From Ruegeria sp. HKCCSA071 (GTDB taxonomy: Bacteria; Pseudomonadota; Alphaproteobacteria; Rhodobacterales; Rhodobacteraceae), in contig NZ_JAEDOX010000002.1 of NCBI RefSeq assembly GCF_017872555.1, positions 248,001 to 312,000 on the forward strand: a DNA stretch of 64,000 nucleotides. Reading direction: 5' to 3'. The position numbers and the translations under genes are program-made. Under the pieces are notes generated by a model. The model was not told where the DNA came from and made no database searches. It saw only the letters and a list, made by a program, of their open reading frames with translations. This document shows positions 44,761 through 54,519 of the stretch, one piece after another (position 1 is the stretch's first letter; each line of letters begins with the position of its first letter).

Positions 44761-47178
44761 TCACCCATGCATCCCCAGACCATTGGCAATCTTCCAGATC
44801 CGCCAGTGGTCGTGCGGCATGTGGCTCTGCACCAACCCAAAATGCCGGAACGCGTCATGCACTGCGTTCGAGAACGCAGGCACACCGCCGACATTCGGGC
44901 TTTCCCCCACACCCTTTGCACCAATCGGATGGTGCGGGGACGGGGTCACCGTATGGTCAGTGGTATAGTTCGGCGTCTCCCACGCGGTTGGCAGGAAGAA
45001 GTCCATCAGCGTACCGGTCTTCACATTGCCCATATCATCATAGGCAATCTCTTGCCCCATCGCGATAGCCAGTGCCTCGGTCACACCGCCATGGACCTGA
45101 CCCTCGATGATCATCGGGTTGATCCGGGTGCCGCAGTCATCCAGAGCATAGAACTGCCGGACCTCCCATTCACCGGTATCCACGTCAATCTCCATGACAC
45201 AAATATAGGCTCCGAACGGATAGGTCATATTCGGCGGGTCGTAATAGCTGACGGCCTCCAGACCCGGTTCCAGCCCCGGAATAGCCTGATTATAGGCGGC
45301 GAATGCGATTTCCTTCATGGTCTTGAACCGCTCAGGTGCGCCTTTGACAGCAAAGCGATCCACGTCCCATTCGACATCGTTGTCGTGCACCTCCAGCAGA
45401 TAGGCCGCGATCATCTGGGCTTTTGCCCGAATTTTGCGGGCCGCCATCGCCGTGGCCGCACCAGCGACCGGAGTAGACCGGGACCCATAAGTCCCAAGCC
45501 CGTAAGGTGCGGTATCCGTGTCACCCTCTTCCAGCGTGATGTCATCGGCGGGCAGGCCGATTTCACTGGCGATGATCTGGGCAAAGGTTGTGGCGTGGCC
45601 CTGCCCTTGACTGATCGTCCCCAGCCGCGCAATCGCTGATCCGGTCGGATGAATGCGAATCTCGCAGCTGTCGAACATCCCCAGTCCAAGGATATCGCAG
45701 TTCTTCACTGGCCCGGCCCCGACGATTTCCGTGAAATGCGTCAGGCCAATGCCCAACAGCTTGCGCGTTTTTCCAGCCTTGAAATCCGCGATCCGCTGCG
45801 CCTGTTCCGCCCGCAGACCCTCATAGTTCACGGCCTTCAGCGCCTTGTCCCAAGCGGTGTGATAATCGCCCGAGTCATATTCCCAGCCCAGCGCCGACTG
45901 ATACGGGAACTGATCTTTGCGGATAAAGTTGATCCGGCGCAGCTCGGCCGCGTCCATGTTCAGCTTGATGGCCAAAACCTCGATCATGCGTTCGATGAAA
46001 TAGGCAGCTTCGGTTACGCGGAAGGAACAGCGATAGGCCACACCGCCCGGCGCCTTGTTGGTATAGACACCATCCACCGCCAGATAGGCAGTCGGGATGT
46101 CATAAGACCCGGTGCAGATATTCATGAACCCGGCAGGGAATTTGGTCGGGTCGGCACAAGCGTCGAAACCACCATGATCCGCCGTGGTGTGACACCACAA
46201 TCCAGTGATCTTTCCATCCTTGGTGGCGGCAATCTTCCCCTGCATCCAGTAGTCGCGGGCAAAGGCAGTGGACATCAGGTTTTCCATCCGGTCCTCGACC
46301 CATTTCACCGGCTTGCCGGTGACGATCGAGGCCACCACCGAACACACATAGCCTGCGTAGGCCCCCACCTTGTTGCCAAACCCACCACCGATATCGGGGC
46401 TGATCACGCGGATATTGTGCTCGGCCAGCCCCGAAATCAGAGACACAACTGTCCGGATTGCATGAGGGGCCTGGAAAGTTCCGTAGAGCGTCAGTTTGCC
46501 GGTCACCTTGTCCATCGATGCCACGCAACCGCAGGTCTCAAGCGGGCACGGGTGGGTGCGGTGGTAATAGATCATCTCTTCGGCGACCACGTCCGCCTCG
46601 GCCAGCACAGATTCGGTCGCGTCCTTGTCGCCCTGTTCCCACGTAAAGATGTGGTTGTGATGTTTGCGCGGACCATGTGCGCCTTCGGTCTGACCTTCCA
46701 GGTCTTCGCGGAGCACCACGTCCGACTTCAACGATTCGAACGGGTCCGTGATGACAGGAAGCTCTTCGTATTCGACCTCGACCAGTTCAACGGCATCTGC
46801 CGCGACATAGCGGTCTTCGGCCACGACATAGGCAACTTCCTGGCCCTGAAACAACACCTTGCCATCGGCCAGAACCATCTGCTTGTCACCGGCCAGTGTC
46901 GGCATCCAGTGCAATCCCAAAGGCGACAGGTCTTCGGCGGTCAAAACGGCGATCACGCCGGGCAGTGCCAAGGCCGCCTCTTTGTTCACGCTGACGACGC
47001 GGGCATGTGCGTAGGGGGAGCGCACAAAATCGCCAAACAGCATCCCGTCCAGCTTGATGTCATCAACGTAATTACCCTTGCCTTGAGTGAAACGCACGTC
47101 CTCGACGCGTTTTCGGGCGCAGCCCATACCTTTAAGGTTGGCAGCGCGTTCTTCGGGGGTCAGGGTCTGGTCGGTCAT
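44761..47178 (-). CDS. coxL: Form I aerobic CO dehydrogenase, large subunit
   Basis: An 805-aa molybdenum hydroxylase subunit that oxidises CO to CO2. The diagnostic form I active-site loop AYRCSFR is present with C384, the ligand of the copper in the Mo-S-Cu centre; the base-catalyst Glu is E759 in GVGES. Relative to O. carboxidovorans C388 and E763, both are shifted by four residues, showing collinearity. [13 protein letters not shown] and PHAIRTVV are cofactor contacts. coxS overlaps its start by ATGA. The enzyme is a CoxL2-S2-M2 dimer on the inner face of the membrane and feeds electrons to quinone, letting the cell use trace CO as an energy source. Form II (AYRGAGR) is excluded. Confidence 0.97.
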   Translation of the reverse strand: MTDQTLTPEERAANLKGMGCARKRVEDVRFTQGKGNYVDDIKLDGMLFGDFVRSPYAHARVVSVNKEAALALPGVIAVLTAEDLSPLGLHWMPTLAGDKQMVLADGKVLFQGQEVAYVVAEDRYVAADAVELVEVEYEELPVITDPFESLKSDVVLREDLEGQTEGAHGPRKHHNHIFTWEQGDKDATESVLAEADVVAEEMIYYHRTHPCPLETCGCVASMDKVTGKLTLYGTFQAPHAIRTVVSLISGLAEHNIRVISPDIGGGFGNKVGAYAGYVCSVVASIVTGKPVKWVEDRMENLMSTAFARDYWMQGKIAATKDGKITGLWCHTTADHGGFDACADPTKFPAGFMNICTGSYDIPTAYLAVDGVYTNKAPGGVAYRCSFRVTEAAYFIERMIEVLAIKLNMDAAELRRINFIRKDQFPYQSALGWEYDSGDYHTAWDKALKAVNYEGLRAEQAQRIADFKAGKTRKLLGIGLTHFTEIVGAGPVKNCDILGLGMFDSCEIRIHPTGSAIARLGTISQGQGHATTFAQIIASEIGLPADDITLEEGDTDTAPYGLGTYGSRSTPVAGAATAMAARKIRAKAQMIAAYLLEVHDNDVEWDVDRFAVKGAPERFKTMKEIAFAAYNQAIPGLEPGLEAVSYYDPPNMTYPFGAYICVMEIDVDTGEWEVRQFYALDDCGTRINPMIIEGQVHGGVTEALAIAMGQEIAYDDMGNVKTGTLMDFFLPTAWETPNYTTDHTVTPSPHHPIGAKGVGESPNVGGVPAFSNAVHDAFRHFGLVQSHMPHDHWRIWKIANGLGMHG

Positions 47179-47669
47179 TCCGCGGCCTCCTTCTGTGCAT
47201 TGAGCAAATCAGCCGAGGCCGAGATCGCTTTGACGATATTCTGGTATCCCGTGCAGCGGCACAGGTTTCCGGCCATGCCGAAACGGATTTCCTCCTCGGT
47301 CGGGTTCGGGTTTTCCTGCAGCAGACGATGCGCCCGGGTGATCATGCCCGGCGTGCAGAACCCACATTGCAGCCCGTGATGTTCGCGGAACATTTCCTGC
47401 AACACTCCAAGGCTGCCATCATCATTGGTCAGCCCCTCAACGGTTGTGATCTCAGCACCGTTTACCTGCGCTACAAAGGCGGTGCAGGATTTGACCGACT
47501 TGCCGTCGATATCCACCGTGCAGGCACCGCAATGGCTGGTTTCACACCCGATATGCGGGCCGGTGATTTTCAGATCTTCCCGCAGGAAGTGGATCAGCAG
47601 CGTGCGCGGCTCGGCCAGACCGTCAACCTGCTTGCCGTTTACGGTCAGTTTGACATGCATTTTCGACAT
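47175..47669 (-). CDS. coxS: CO dehydrogenase small (2Fe-2S) subunit
   Basis: A 164-aa protein with two [2Fe-2S] sites. The plant-type N-terminal cluster is bound by C42, C47, C50 and C62, and the alpha-helical second cluster by C102, C105, C137 and C139; these are exactly the positions known for O. carboxidovorans CoxS. It passes electrons from the Mo-Cu site in CoxL to FAD in CoxM. The stop overlaps the coxL start by 4 bp and coxM lies 14 bp upstream. The ATG at 47669 gives the family's usual length. Confidence 0.97.
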   Translation of the reverse strand: MSKMHVKLTVNGKQVDGLAEPRTLLIHFLREDLKITGPHIGCETSHCGACTVDIDGKSVKSCTAFVAQVNGAEITTVEGLTNDDGSLGVLQEMFREHHGLQCGFCTPGMITRAHRLLQENPNPTEEEIRFGMAGNLCRCTGYQNIVKAISASADLLNAQKEAAE

Positions 47670-47683
47670 TGGTTCCCTCCCCC

Positions 47684-48517
47684 TCAGCCCGCGCGGCTTT
47701 GCGCACGGTCGATGGCGCGGCGCAGCACCACGGCTGCCACGTGTTTCTTGAATTCGACGGGGCCGCGGTTATCAGCGACCGGATCGATTGCGTCTAGCAT
47801 TGCGGCAACGCACCCTTCGACATCACCCCCGGCCAGCGCGGTGCTGGCCTCATCCGACCAGATGGGCGTGTCGGCCAGATTGGTCATCGCAACCGAGGCC
47901 TGACCGTTGCCAACCATCACAGCCGCGGCGGCGGTCGCATAATCCCCTATCTTGCGCTTTTGCTTTTGATAGGCCTGCCCCACGCCTGCACCCGGCACAG
48001 GGATCGAAATCCGGATCAGGATTTCTTCGTCTTCGCGGGCGGTGAAATACGCGGCCTCATAAAAATCACGCGCGGCAACTGTCCGGTTCCCGTCCGGGCC
48101 GGACAATTCAAACGAGGCGTTCAAGCATTGCATCAGACCCGGCATGTCATTGCCCGGGTCACCATTGGCTACATTGCCACCGACAGTGCCCATGTACCGC
48201 ACTTGCGGATCCGCAATCTGAAGCGCCGCCTCGCGGATCAACGGAATGGCTTCGGCCAGACCGCTGTGGGTGATCAGCTCGTGCTGCGTGACCATCGCAC
48301 CCAAAGTAACGGTGTCTGGCCCGACCTCTATTCCCTTAAGCTCTTCAATGGCCTGAAGATCGACCAGATGACCCATCTCGGCCATCCGAAGCTTCATCAT
48401 CGGGATCAGGCTGTGCCCGCCCGCGATCACGCGCGCCTCGTCCCCGTATTCCTGTAGAATGCCGATGGCCGAGGCAATGTCGCCTGGCCGGTGATACTCA
48501 AAGCCGGCTGGTATCAT
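47684..48517 (-). CDS. coxM: CO dehydrogenase medium (FAD) subunit
   Basis: A 277-aa flavoprotein subunit of the xanthine-dehydrogenase/CODH FAD family. FAD-binding motifs are [13 protein letters not shown] near 32-44 and [14 protein letters not shown] near 110-125, as in CoxM. The C-terminal CO_deh_flav_C domain follows ([13 protein letters not shown]). It receives electrons from CoxS and delivers them to the quinone pool. It is the first structural gene after the spacer behind coxC. GGGAGG lies 5 nt upstream of the ATG. The spacer carries a palindrome that may be the operator. Confidence 0.96.
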   Translation of the reverse strand: MIPAGFEYHRPGDIASAIGILQEYGDEARVIAGGHSLIPMMKLRMAEMGHLVDLQAIEELKGIEVGPDTVTLGAMVTQHELITHSGLAEAIPLIREAALQIADPQVRYMGTVGGNVANGDPGNDMPGLMQCLNASFELSGPDGNRTVAARDFYEAAYFTAREDEEILIRISIPVPGAGVGQAYQKQKRKIGDYATAAAAVMVGNGQASVAMTNLADTPIWSDEASTALAGGDVEGCVAAMLDAIDPVADNRGPVEFKKHVAAVVLRRAIDRAQSRAG

Positions 48518-48582
48518 GTTTTTCCTCCCTGGGTCCGGGCAATATGCCTTGGCGGACCTGAGGTAAGGAAAGAACCGCGGAT

Positions 48583-48599
48583 TTAACTGATCCAGTTAA
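48583..48599. promoter_or_regulatory. 17-bp palindrome upstream of coxM, candidate operator
   Basis: TTAACTG-ATC-CAGTTAA is a perfect inverted repeat of 7-bp arms, 66 bp before the coxM start. The half-site CAGTTAA resembles the GTT core of LytTR-domain binding sites, and CoxC, encoded next to it, has a LytTR domain. Confidence 0.5.
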
Positions 48600-48656
48600 G
48601 GAAAACGGAGCGCGCGACTTGTTTCACGAAATGCGAAAGAACTGCACGAGTTGCGC

Positions 48657-49745
48657 CTACACCCCCAGTGCTTCGCGAATATCAGTCAGGCGGGACCGGC
48701 TGACCGGCACCTTGCTCAGCGCGTCAACACCATCGAAATAACAGGTGCCGTTGTCCTTGTGACGTTCAAAGCGCGAGACGTGTTTCGGGTTCACCAGATA
48801 ACTGCGATGCGCCCGTAGGAACCCTTCGGGCAAAAGCCGCGTTTCCGCATCGGTGATCGACCAGGGGCAGAAAAGTTTCTCTGCGTCCATATAGAGTACC
48901 GTGTAATGCCCTTCGGCCCGAATTGCGGCGATCCGGGCGGGATGAGCAAATAAGGTCTGGCCTTCACGCTCATACGGAACACCAGCGCGCATTGGGGCGG
49001 GTTCCAACACAGGTCCCGAGGCAGGTGCAGTCACGGGCTTTGGCTCTATGAACGTGATACCGGTCAACAGGAAAGCACCACAGATCAGAAAGACGGATAC
49101 CGTCACCCCCATCGCCAAAACCTGATTATCCAGCGCAGGACCCGCACCACCCAGGCTGTCGCTCGCGACGAAATCCGTAAGGCCCGTGGCAACAAAATGC
49201 ATGGTGAACACCGCCAGCCCGAAACAAACCGTGCCGAGCAGGATGTTTCGTTGAGTCCGGTTGCCATAAGCCACCCAAAAAGCGGCGACAGACAAGATCA
49301 CTGATGCCAGCGCTGACAGAACAACATCGAAAATGTCATAGACGGGGCGGCAAAGCTGCATACCAGCCATCCCGACATAGTGCATCGCGACGATGCCCAG
49401 TCCGACAATCACACCAGATCCGATCATCGTCTGAACCGAACGAGGCCGGAAATGCAGCAGCAGCAACGCCAGCCCTACCATCAGGATCGCGACCAGTGCC
49501 GACATCAGGGTGATCAGGGCATCATAGTAGAACAGGATTGGCAGTTGCAGCCCCAGCATCGCCACGAAATGCATCGACCAGATGCCGCCGCCCAGAATGA
49601 CAGCGGCCAATGCCACCACGAACTTGCGCCGCTGGCTATCCAGCCTGGACGCGCCATGCGTCAGGTACAGACCCGTGAACCCGGCCATGAGCGCCACGGC
49701 AAGCGAAGCCACCACCAACCAAGTGTTGTGAGAGTAGTCCAGCAT
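48657..49745 (-). CDS. coxC: CoxC, MHYT membrane sensor with LytTR DNA-binding domain
   Basis: A 362-aa regulator. Seven predicted transmembrane helices form an MHYT domain (about 1-235) with repeated His motifs SMHFVAM, AMHYVGM and TMHFVAT, proposed to bind copper and sense diatomic gases. A linker leads to a C-terminal LytTR DNA-binding domain (about 260-360: ALRAEGHYT-like IRAEGHYTVLYMDAEKLF, LRAHRSYLVNPKHVSRFER). This architecture is that of CoxC and CoxH. The gene precedes coxM on the same strand, matching the coxC-M-S-L order. It is the natural candidate for CO- or redox-dependent control of the cluster. Confidence 0.92.
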   Translation of the reverse strand: MLDYSHNTWLVVASLAVALMAGFTGLYLTHGASRLDSQRRKFVVALAAVILGGGIWSMHFVAMLGLQLPILFYYDALITLMSALVAILMVGLALLLLHFRPRSVQTMIGSGVIVGLGIVAMHYVGMAGMQLCRPVYDIFDVVLSALASVILSVAAFWVAYGNRTQRNILLGTVCFGLAVFTMHFVATGLTDFVASDSLGGAGPALDNQVLAMGVTVSVFLICGAFLLTGITFIEPKPVTAPASGPVLEPAPMRAGVPYEREGQTLFAHPARIAAIRAEGHYTVLYMDAEKLFCPWSITDAETRLLPEGFLRAHRSYLVNPKHVSRFERHKDNGTCYFDGVDALSKVPVSRSRLTDIREALGV

Positions 49746-49830
49746 TTGGATTTGAACGCCCTCCCCGACGCGAGGATGACGTTAGCAAACCGAATTGATT
49801 GCGACAATTCACAGTTAACAACAGCAGGGC

Positions 49831-51324
49831 TCAGACCTGTTTCTGAGCCTCTGCATCGTCCGCGACCTCTACGGCATCAACTGTGACTTCAACCACATCG
49901 TCGTCTTCCGCAGTCTCGACTGTTTCGGGTTCTTCAGTCTGGCTCTCAAGTGCACCGACGATCAAAGGCAACATGTGAACCCCGGTTGCAGTTGCAATCT
50001 CTGGAGTCTGTGGCGTCTGCCAGCTGAGCGTATCGAAGCTGTGGCAGTTCTGACAGACAGGTCCCCATTCGGGTTGAATGTCATGACAGTTGTCGCACAC
50101 CCATTGCGGGCCGCGCGGCGCGTTCAGTGCCTTGGCAAGCCAACCTTGCACAACAGCGTCCGTGGCACCCTCGCCGCGCTCAACGGCAGCCATCAATGTA
50201 TAGGCCCGCGCATCACCTCGTTTTTCGACAACATCACCCAAGGCACGGCGGGCTTCGGGAAAGTCTTCGGCCACAATGTTCAGCTCGGCTAGGATCAAAC
50301 GGGTTTCCATGTTTTCAGGATGAATGCGCGTCAGTGCCGTGAAACGCCTGACCCTTTGTTCCGGGGTTTCATCCGGCTCGATCTCGGCAAAGGCATGGGC
50401 CAGATCCGGATGCGGACGAACCTCCCACGCTTTTTTCAGGATCTTGGTCGCTGCCCGGGACTTCCCCTTGGCGATGTACGCGCGGGCCGCCATTGCGGCG
50501 GCAGGCACCAGATCGGGCGACAGGCGATTGGCTTCGATCGCGCGCTCCTGTTGCTCGACAGTTGCGCCTTCATCCAGGATTCCTTTGGCTTCAGACAGCG
50601 CCAGAACCGCATCGCGGCGTTTGAATACGTCGCGCGGCAGATACCCGGCTTTCAACTTGGACGTCAGCGTCGACCGGGCACCGGCCCAATCCTGCGCCTT
50701 GGTCTGTAAATTCAGCAGAACATCCTGTGTCTCTTCGTGGCGGGGTTTTATGGCCAGTGCCTTTTCGGCCAGCTTGCGGGCGGTTTCATCATCCCCTTCG
50801 GCCAGCTTCTGTTTCATGATACCGCGCACACCGACAAACCGGGTCGCACTGTTTGTCACCAGTTTCTTGTAAGTGTCCGAAGCTTTCTTGGTGTCACCCG
50901 TCATCTCGGCAGCCTGGGCCACCAGAAGATCCGTCAATTCCGGCTTGTTCAACAGCTTTTCGGCCTTGCTGGCCTTGGTCATGGCTATGCGCCCTTCGCC
51001 CGAGGCCAACGCCATCAACCCATCGGCCAGCGCCTGATAGCCGCGCTGTTCTCGACTGCGATCGAAATACCGCGACAGAGCGGTTTCGTCGCCGTTGAGG
51101 AATTTGAGCGTCGCAACCAACAGGCTGAGCAGTTTGAAGAACAGCCAGACCGCAAGCACCAGAACACCCAACGCAATCACCGACTGAAGCGGCCCAAGGG
51201 TGAATTCCGTGCCGGCGACGGTGATCTGCACCCCACCGCTGGTTTGCATCAGGAAGTGACCGCCCAGCGCCAGCAGGCCGATAATCGCAACAAAAACGAG
51301 GATCTTAAACAATGACCACAGCAT
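49831..51324 (-). CDS. HemY-like membrane TPR protein with C-terminal Cys4 site
   Basis: A 497-aa protein of the HemY_N family. Two N-terminal helices (LFKILVFVAIIGLLALGG; LQSVIALGVLVLAVWLFFKLLSLL) are followed by TPR-like helical repeats (about 90-390). Near the C-terminus lies a four-cysteine ribbon, C410-C413 and C424-C427 (CDNC and CQNC), like the rubredoxin-type site of LapB. The tail is very acidic. Despite its name, this HemY is not protoporphyrinogen oxidase; its molecular role is not settled. It is the last gene in hemD-mic60-hemY, 10 bp behind mic60. Confidence 0.85.
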   Translation of the reverse strand: MLWSLFKILVFVAIIGLLALGGHFLMQTSGGVQITVAGTEFTLGPLQSVIALGVLVLAVWLFFKLLSLLVATLKFLNGDETALSRYFDRSREQRGYQALADGLMALASGEGRIAMTKASKAEKLLNKPELTDLLVAQAAEMTGDTKKASDTYKKLVTNSATRFVGVRGIMKQKLAEGDDETARKLAEKALAIKPRHEETQDVLLNLQTKAQDWAGARSTLTSKLKAGYLPRDVFKRRDAVLALSEAKGILDEGATVEQQERAIEANRLSPDLVPAAAMAARAYIAKGKSRAATKILKKAWEVRPHPDLAHAFAEIEPDETPEQRVRRFTALTRIHPENMETRLILAELNIVAEDFPEARRALGDVVEKRGDARAYTLMAAVERGEGATDAVVQGWLAKALNAPRGPQWVCDNCHDIQPEWGPVCQNCHSFDTLSWQTPQTPEIATATGVHMLPLIVGALESQTEEPETVETAEDDDVVEVTVDAVEVADDAEAQKQV

Positions 51325-51334
51325 GGCAGGTCCT

Positions 51335-52555
51335 TCAGTTCGAGTTTGGGCTGGAAGCCAGCGTATTCACGGCGTCAACGGCGGCGGCTCGTGTCCCGGC
51401 CGCCTGCTCCCAATCGGCCATCGCAGCCTGCGCCACTTCGGGAAGTGATTTCAGTTCGTTCAACGCTTTGGTCAGGTCGCCATCTGCCAGTGCAGCCTGC
51501 GCGCGCGACAGAACAGCGTCTGGACTATCACCTTCCTGAGGCGTGACGGAACGGGCACCCGTTTGACGTTGCAGGAAGGCGACCAAACCCGTTCCTTTGT
51601 CAGCCTCGCGCGCCTCGGCCAATGCATTTCGCGCAGCAGGCTCGAACGACGCCCGAAGCGCGGTCAGAGTTTCCACGCCTTTTTCCGACGGGACGGACAG
51701 GGCGTCCGGCACACTCACGCCGCCTGCCTTCAATTCAGCAACCAATTCCGAAAAAGGCTGGCCGGTATCCAGCTGCCCACGCAGGCGCGCCAGAATGGCA
51801 GCATTCGTTGCGGCTTGTGCTTCTGCCGAGGCTTTCGCTTCAAGAGCCTGCGCGTCCGAAACCATTTTTTCGACTTCAGCCCGTTGAGCGGCCAGCGAGT
51901 CCTGAAGTTTCTTCAGTTCCGCCTCAAACGCGGCAGTTGCCTCGGGTGAAGCCGTAGAGGCAATCGGGGCTTTTTCCAGCGCGGCGATCCGGTCCGTCAA
52001 TGGCGCGACCTCACCGGACAGCGCATCAACCGAGGATTTTACCGTGCTCAGGTCGCCTTCAACCGGTGTCAGCTTGTCCGACAATGCATTGATCTGATCT
52101 GCCAGTCCAGACACATCAGGGCCGTTTGCAAGCGCCTGTGACAGCTTGGCGATCTGGTCCGATTGTTCTGTCAGCTTTGCTTCCAGCGCCGCCAGCGCCC
52201 CCGAGTTGTCCGGGCCGGTTGGCAACAGCCCTCCATTGCCCAGCGCGAAACCTGCAACGGCAGCTAGCGCCCCACCCAACAGGGCCGGAACGAAACCGCC
52301 GCGTTTTTCGACTACGCGTTCGACGGTCTTTTCATCGACCGGGGCTTCGGCTTCGGCTTCGGCTTCGGCTTCGGCTTCGGCTTCGGCTTCGGCTTCGGCT
52401 TCGGCTTCGGCTTCGGCTTCGGCTTCGGACAGGTCTTCTTCTACAGGTTCAGCCGGGTCAACAGGCGTATCGTCCTGCCGCAGATCAGTTTCAACTGCAT
52501 CATCCGCTACGAGGGGTTCCACCGGCTTTTGATCGGATTTCTTCTTACCAGCCAC
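51335..52555 (-). CDS. Mic60/mitofilin homologue (COG4223) with Glu-Ala repeat
   Basis: A 406-aa alphaproteobacterial Mic60 relative. An acidic cytoplasmic N-terminus includes 14 consecutive Glu-Ala pairs encoded by a hexanucleotide repeat. One transmembrane helix follows (VPALLGGALAAVAGFALGN near 90-110), then a coiled coil (about 125-260) and the C-terminal mitofilin-type domain (about 290-400). Mic60 proteins shape crista-like inner membranes and link inner and outer membranes. The hemD-mic60-hemY gene order is the published context for alphaproteobacterial Mic60. The start appears to be GTG at 52555; no ATG is available in frame nearby. Confidence 0.87.
   Translation of the reverse strand: MAGKKKSDQKPVEPLVADDAVETDLRQDDTPVDPAEPVEEDLSEAEAEAEAEAEAEAEAEAEAEAEAEAEAPVDEKTVERVVEKRGGFVPALLGGALAAVAGFALGNGGLLPTGPDNSGALAALEAKLTEQSDQIAKLSQALANGPDVSGLADQINALSDKLTPVEGDLSTVKSSVDALSGEVAPLTDRIAALEKAPIASTASPEATAAFEAELKKLQDSLAAQRAEVEKMVSDAQALEAKASAEAQAATNAAILARLRGQLDTGQPFSELVAELKAGGVSVPDALSVPSEKGVETLTALRASFEPAARNALAEAREADKGTGLVAFLQRQTGARSVTPQEGDSPDAVLSRAQAALADGDLTKALNELKSLPEVAQAAMADWEQAAGTRAAAVDAVNTLASSPNSN
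52345..52428. repeat. 14-copy perfect hexanucleotide tandem repeat inside mic60
   Basis: CTTCGG is repeated 14 times without a mismatch (84 bp), encoding Glu-Ala dipeptides on the minus strand. As each unit is 6 bp, copy-number changes keep the frame and would only alter the length of the acidic arm before the membrane helix. Confidence 0.97.
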
Positions 52556-52609
52556 CGCAATATTCCCCTTATCGAATCCAAATTCAGATGAATAACAGCC
52601 CAGGTTAAG

Positions 52610-53335
52610 TTAATCGGGGACCTCGCCACCCTCAACCCGCAACACATGTTTCACAAGCTTTTTAACAGCTTTACGCATTTTCTTGGGTGTCGGATGTTTT
52701 GCGATCTTCAGGTGCTCATAGCCCAAGGAATAAAGGGGATCAGCCGTAGCCTGGCTGATCGCAACCAGCCAAAGGGGGGCCGATCCGGCCCAGATATCGG
52801 CAAAATGTCGCGCCGTGCGCGGCGAGAAAAGCGGAGCAATTATCGGCAGATTTCCTCTGGCGGCCTCGGTTGCCTCGGGTGTTAGCGGCAACAACCGCTG
52901 CTGATAGACCGGCTGTTCCCGAACGGTCAGACCAGATTCGGTCAGGCGGCCAGCGACATTGCCCCGTGTATGCTCACCCCGCAGGTGCAAAAGGGGGCTT
53001 TTGGGCCGATGCTTGAGCAGATGCCCGACCAATTCTTCCGCCGTGGTTCCGACCATCTTGGCCTGCCACCCATACCCTTTCGCGGTACCGGTTGTTGCGG
53101 GTCCCACGCAATAGGCCGGCAGAGTTCGGTCAACACCTTTCGAGACCGCAGCATTCACCGCATTGGCCGATGTAAAGATCAATCCTTTTACACCTTTGGT
53201 ATCCACTGCAACTGGCAGAGGCCGGATTTCCATGATCGGCGAATAGAGGACCTGAACCCGGGACCTGATGCGGGTTGGCAGCTGCTCGACAAACCTTTCC
53301 GAGGCGGAGCGAGGGCGGGTCATCAACAAAAACAA
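52610..53335 (-). CDS. hemD: Uroporphyrinogen-III synthase
   Basis: A 241-aa HemD: it closes and inverts hydroxymethylbilane to uroporphyrinogen III in haem, cobalamin and sirohaem synthesis. The sequence is typically divergent, but [14 protein letters not shown] at the N-terminus, [28 protein letters not shown] and the C-terminal [17 protein letters not shown] fit the family. I prefer the TTG at 53335 since it keeps the first beta strand (FLLMTRP); an ATG at 53323 would lose it. First gene of hemD-mic60-hemY, diverging from tsaD. Confidence 0.88.
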   Translation of the reverse strand: MFLLMTRPRSASERFVEQLPTRIRSRVQVLYSPIMEIRPLPVAVDTKGVKGLIFTSANAVNAAVSKGVDRTLPAYCVGPATTGTAKGYGWQAKMVGTTAEELVGHLLKHRPKSPLLHLRGEHTRGNVAGRLTESGLTVREQPVYQQRLLPLTPEATEAARGNLPIIAPLFSPRTARHFADIWAGSAPLWLVAISQATADPLYSLGYEHLKIAKHPTPKKMRKAVKKLVKHVLRVEGGEVPD

Positions 53336-53421
53336 CGTGTGGCGCCTTGACCCTTCAGGATTGTTTGCATCCGCGCAGGGTGATACCCCGCCGTATATAC
53401 ATGATGCAACGGATCAGGGTG

Positions 53422-54519
53422 ATGGTGCAAACACTTACCGTATTGGGTTTGGAAAGCAGCTGTGACGACACAGCCGCAGCCGTCGTGCGCCAGACCAAGG
53501 GTGCCAAAGCCGAAATCCTGTCTTCTGTGGTGCACGGTCAAACCGATCTGCACAGCGCCTTTGGCGGCGTCGTGCCCGAGATTGCAGCCCGTGCGCATGC
53601 CGAAAAGCTGGATGTCTGCGTTGTGCAGGCGCTGGACGCTGCTGGTCTGTCGCTGCGCGACATGGACGCTATTGCCGTCACCGCCGGGCCCGGTCTGATC
53701 GGAGGGGTCATGTCCGGTGTCATGTGCGCCAAGGGGCTGAGTGCGGCTACGGGCCTGCCGTTGATTGGCGTCAATCATCTTGCAGGTCACGCCCTGACGC
53801 CCCGCCTGACGGACGACATCGCCTTCCCTTACCTCATGCTTCTGGTGTCGGGCGGCCATTGCCAATACCTGATCGCCCATGGCCCCGAGCAGTTTACCCG
53901 CCTGGGCGGCACCATCGACGATGCGCCAGGGGAAGCTTTTGACAAGACCGCTCGCCTGCTGGGCCTGCCGCAACCCGGCGGCCCGTCTGTCGAGGTTGAA
54001 GCCCGTGATGGCAACGCCCAGCGGTTCCGCTTTCCCAGGCCACTGCTGGACCGGCCCGGCAGTGACTTGTCTTTCTCGGGGCTGAAAACAGCGCTGATGC
54101 GGATGCGCGACCAGATCGTGGCCGACAAAGGTGGACTGACCCGTCAGGACCGTGCTGATCTGTGCGCAGGATTCCAGCAGGCCATAGTGGACACATTGGC
54201 CGAGAAAACCCGCCGCGCGATTGATCTGTACCTTGATCACAACCCTGTTGATCCCGTTGTCGCGGTCGCAGGTGGGGTAGCAGCGAATTCGGCTATTCGG
54301 ACGGCGTTAGAGTCTGTTTGCGCCCAGAAAGGCGCCCGATTCACGGCACCTCCGCTGGCTTTGTGCACGGACAATGCCGCGATGATTGCCTATGCGGGCC
54401 TCGAACGCTTTCGCGCCGGCGCGCGCGACGGTCTGGACCTGACTGCCCGCCCCCGCTGGCCGCTGGATCAACACAGCCCGGCAATGCTGGGCAGCGGTAA
54501 GAAAGGGGCCAAGGCATGA
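53422..54519 (+). CDS. tsaD: tRNA N6-adenosine threonylcarbamoyltransferase TsaD
   Basis: A 365-aa Kae1/Qri7-family ASKHA protein that transfers threonylcarbamoyl to A37 of ANN-decoding tRNAs. Opening [17 protein letters not shown] is the family N-terminus; metal ligands lie in RAHAEKL and [12 protein letters not shown], the nucleotide contacts in [32 protein letters not shown] (quoted by [10 protein letters not shown]) and [13 protein letters not shown], and the third metal ligand Asp in [12 protein letters not shown]. Start is uncertain: 53422 is chosen as closest to the conserved N-terminus, with in-frame ATGs at 53401 and 53404. gpsA overlaps by ATGA. Confidence 0.96.
   Translation: MVQTLTVLGLESSCDDTAAAVVRQTKGAKAEILSSVVHGQTDLHSAFGGVVPEIAARAHAEKLDVCVVQALDAAGLSLRDMDAIAVTAGPGLIGGVMSGVMCAKGLSAATGLPLIGVNHLAGHALTPRLTDDIAFPYLMLLVSGGHCQYLIAHGPEQFTRLGGTIDDAPGEAFDKTARLLGLPQPGGPSVEVEARDGNAQRFRFPRPLLDRPGSDLSFSGLKTALMRMRDQIVADKGGLTRQDRADLCAGFQQAIVDTLAEKTRRAIDLYLDHNPVDPVVAVAGGVAANSAIRTALESVCAQKGARFTAPPLALCTDNAAMIAYAGLERFRAGARDGLDLTARPRWPLDQHSPAMLGSGKKGAKA

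Noticed and set aside
49786..49800. Fnr-like TTGAT-N4-ACAAT upstream of coxC
   Set aside because: The second half-site departs from ATCAA at several positions; not convincing.
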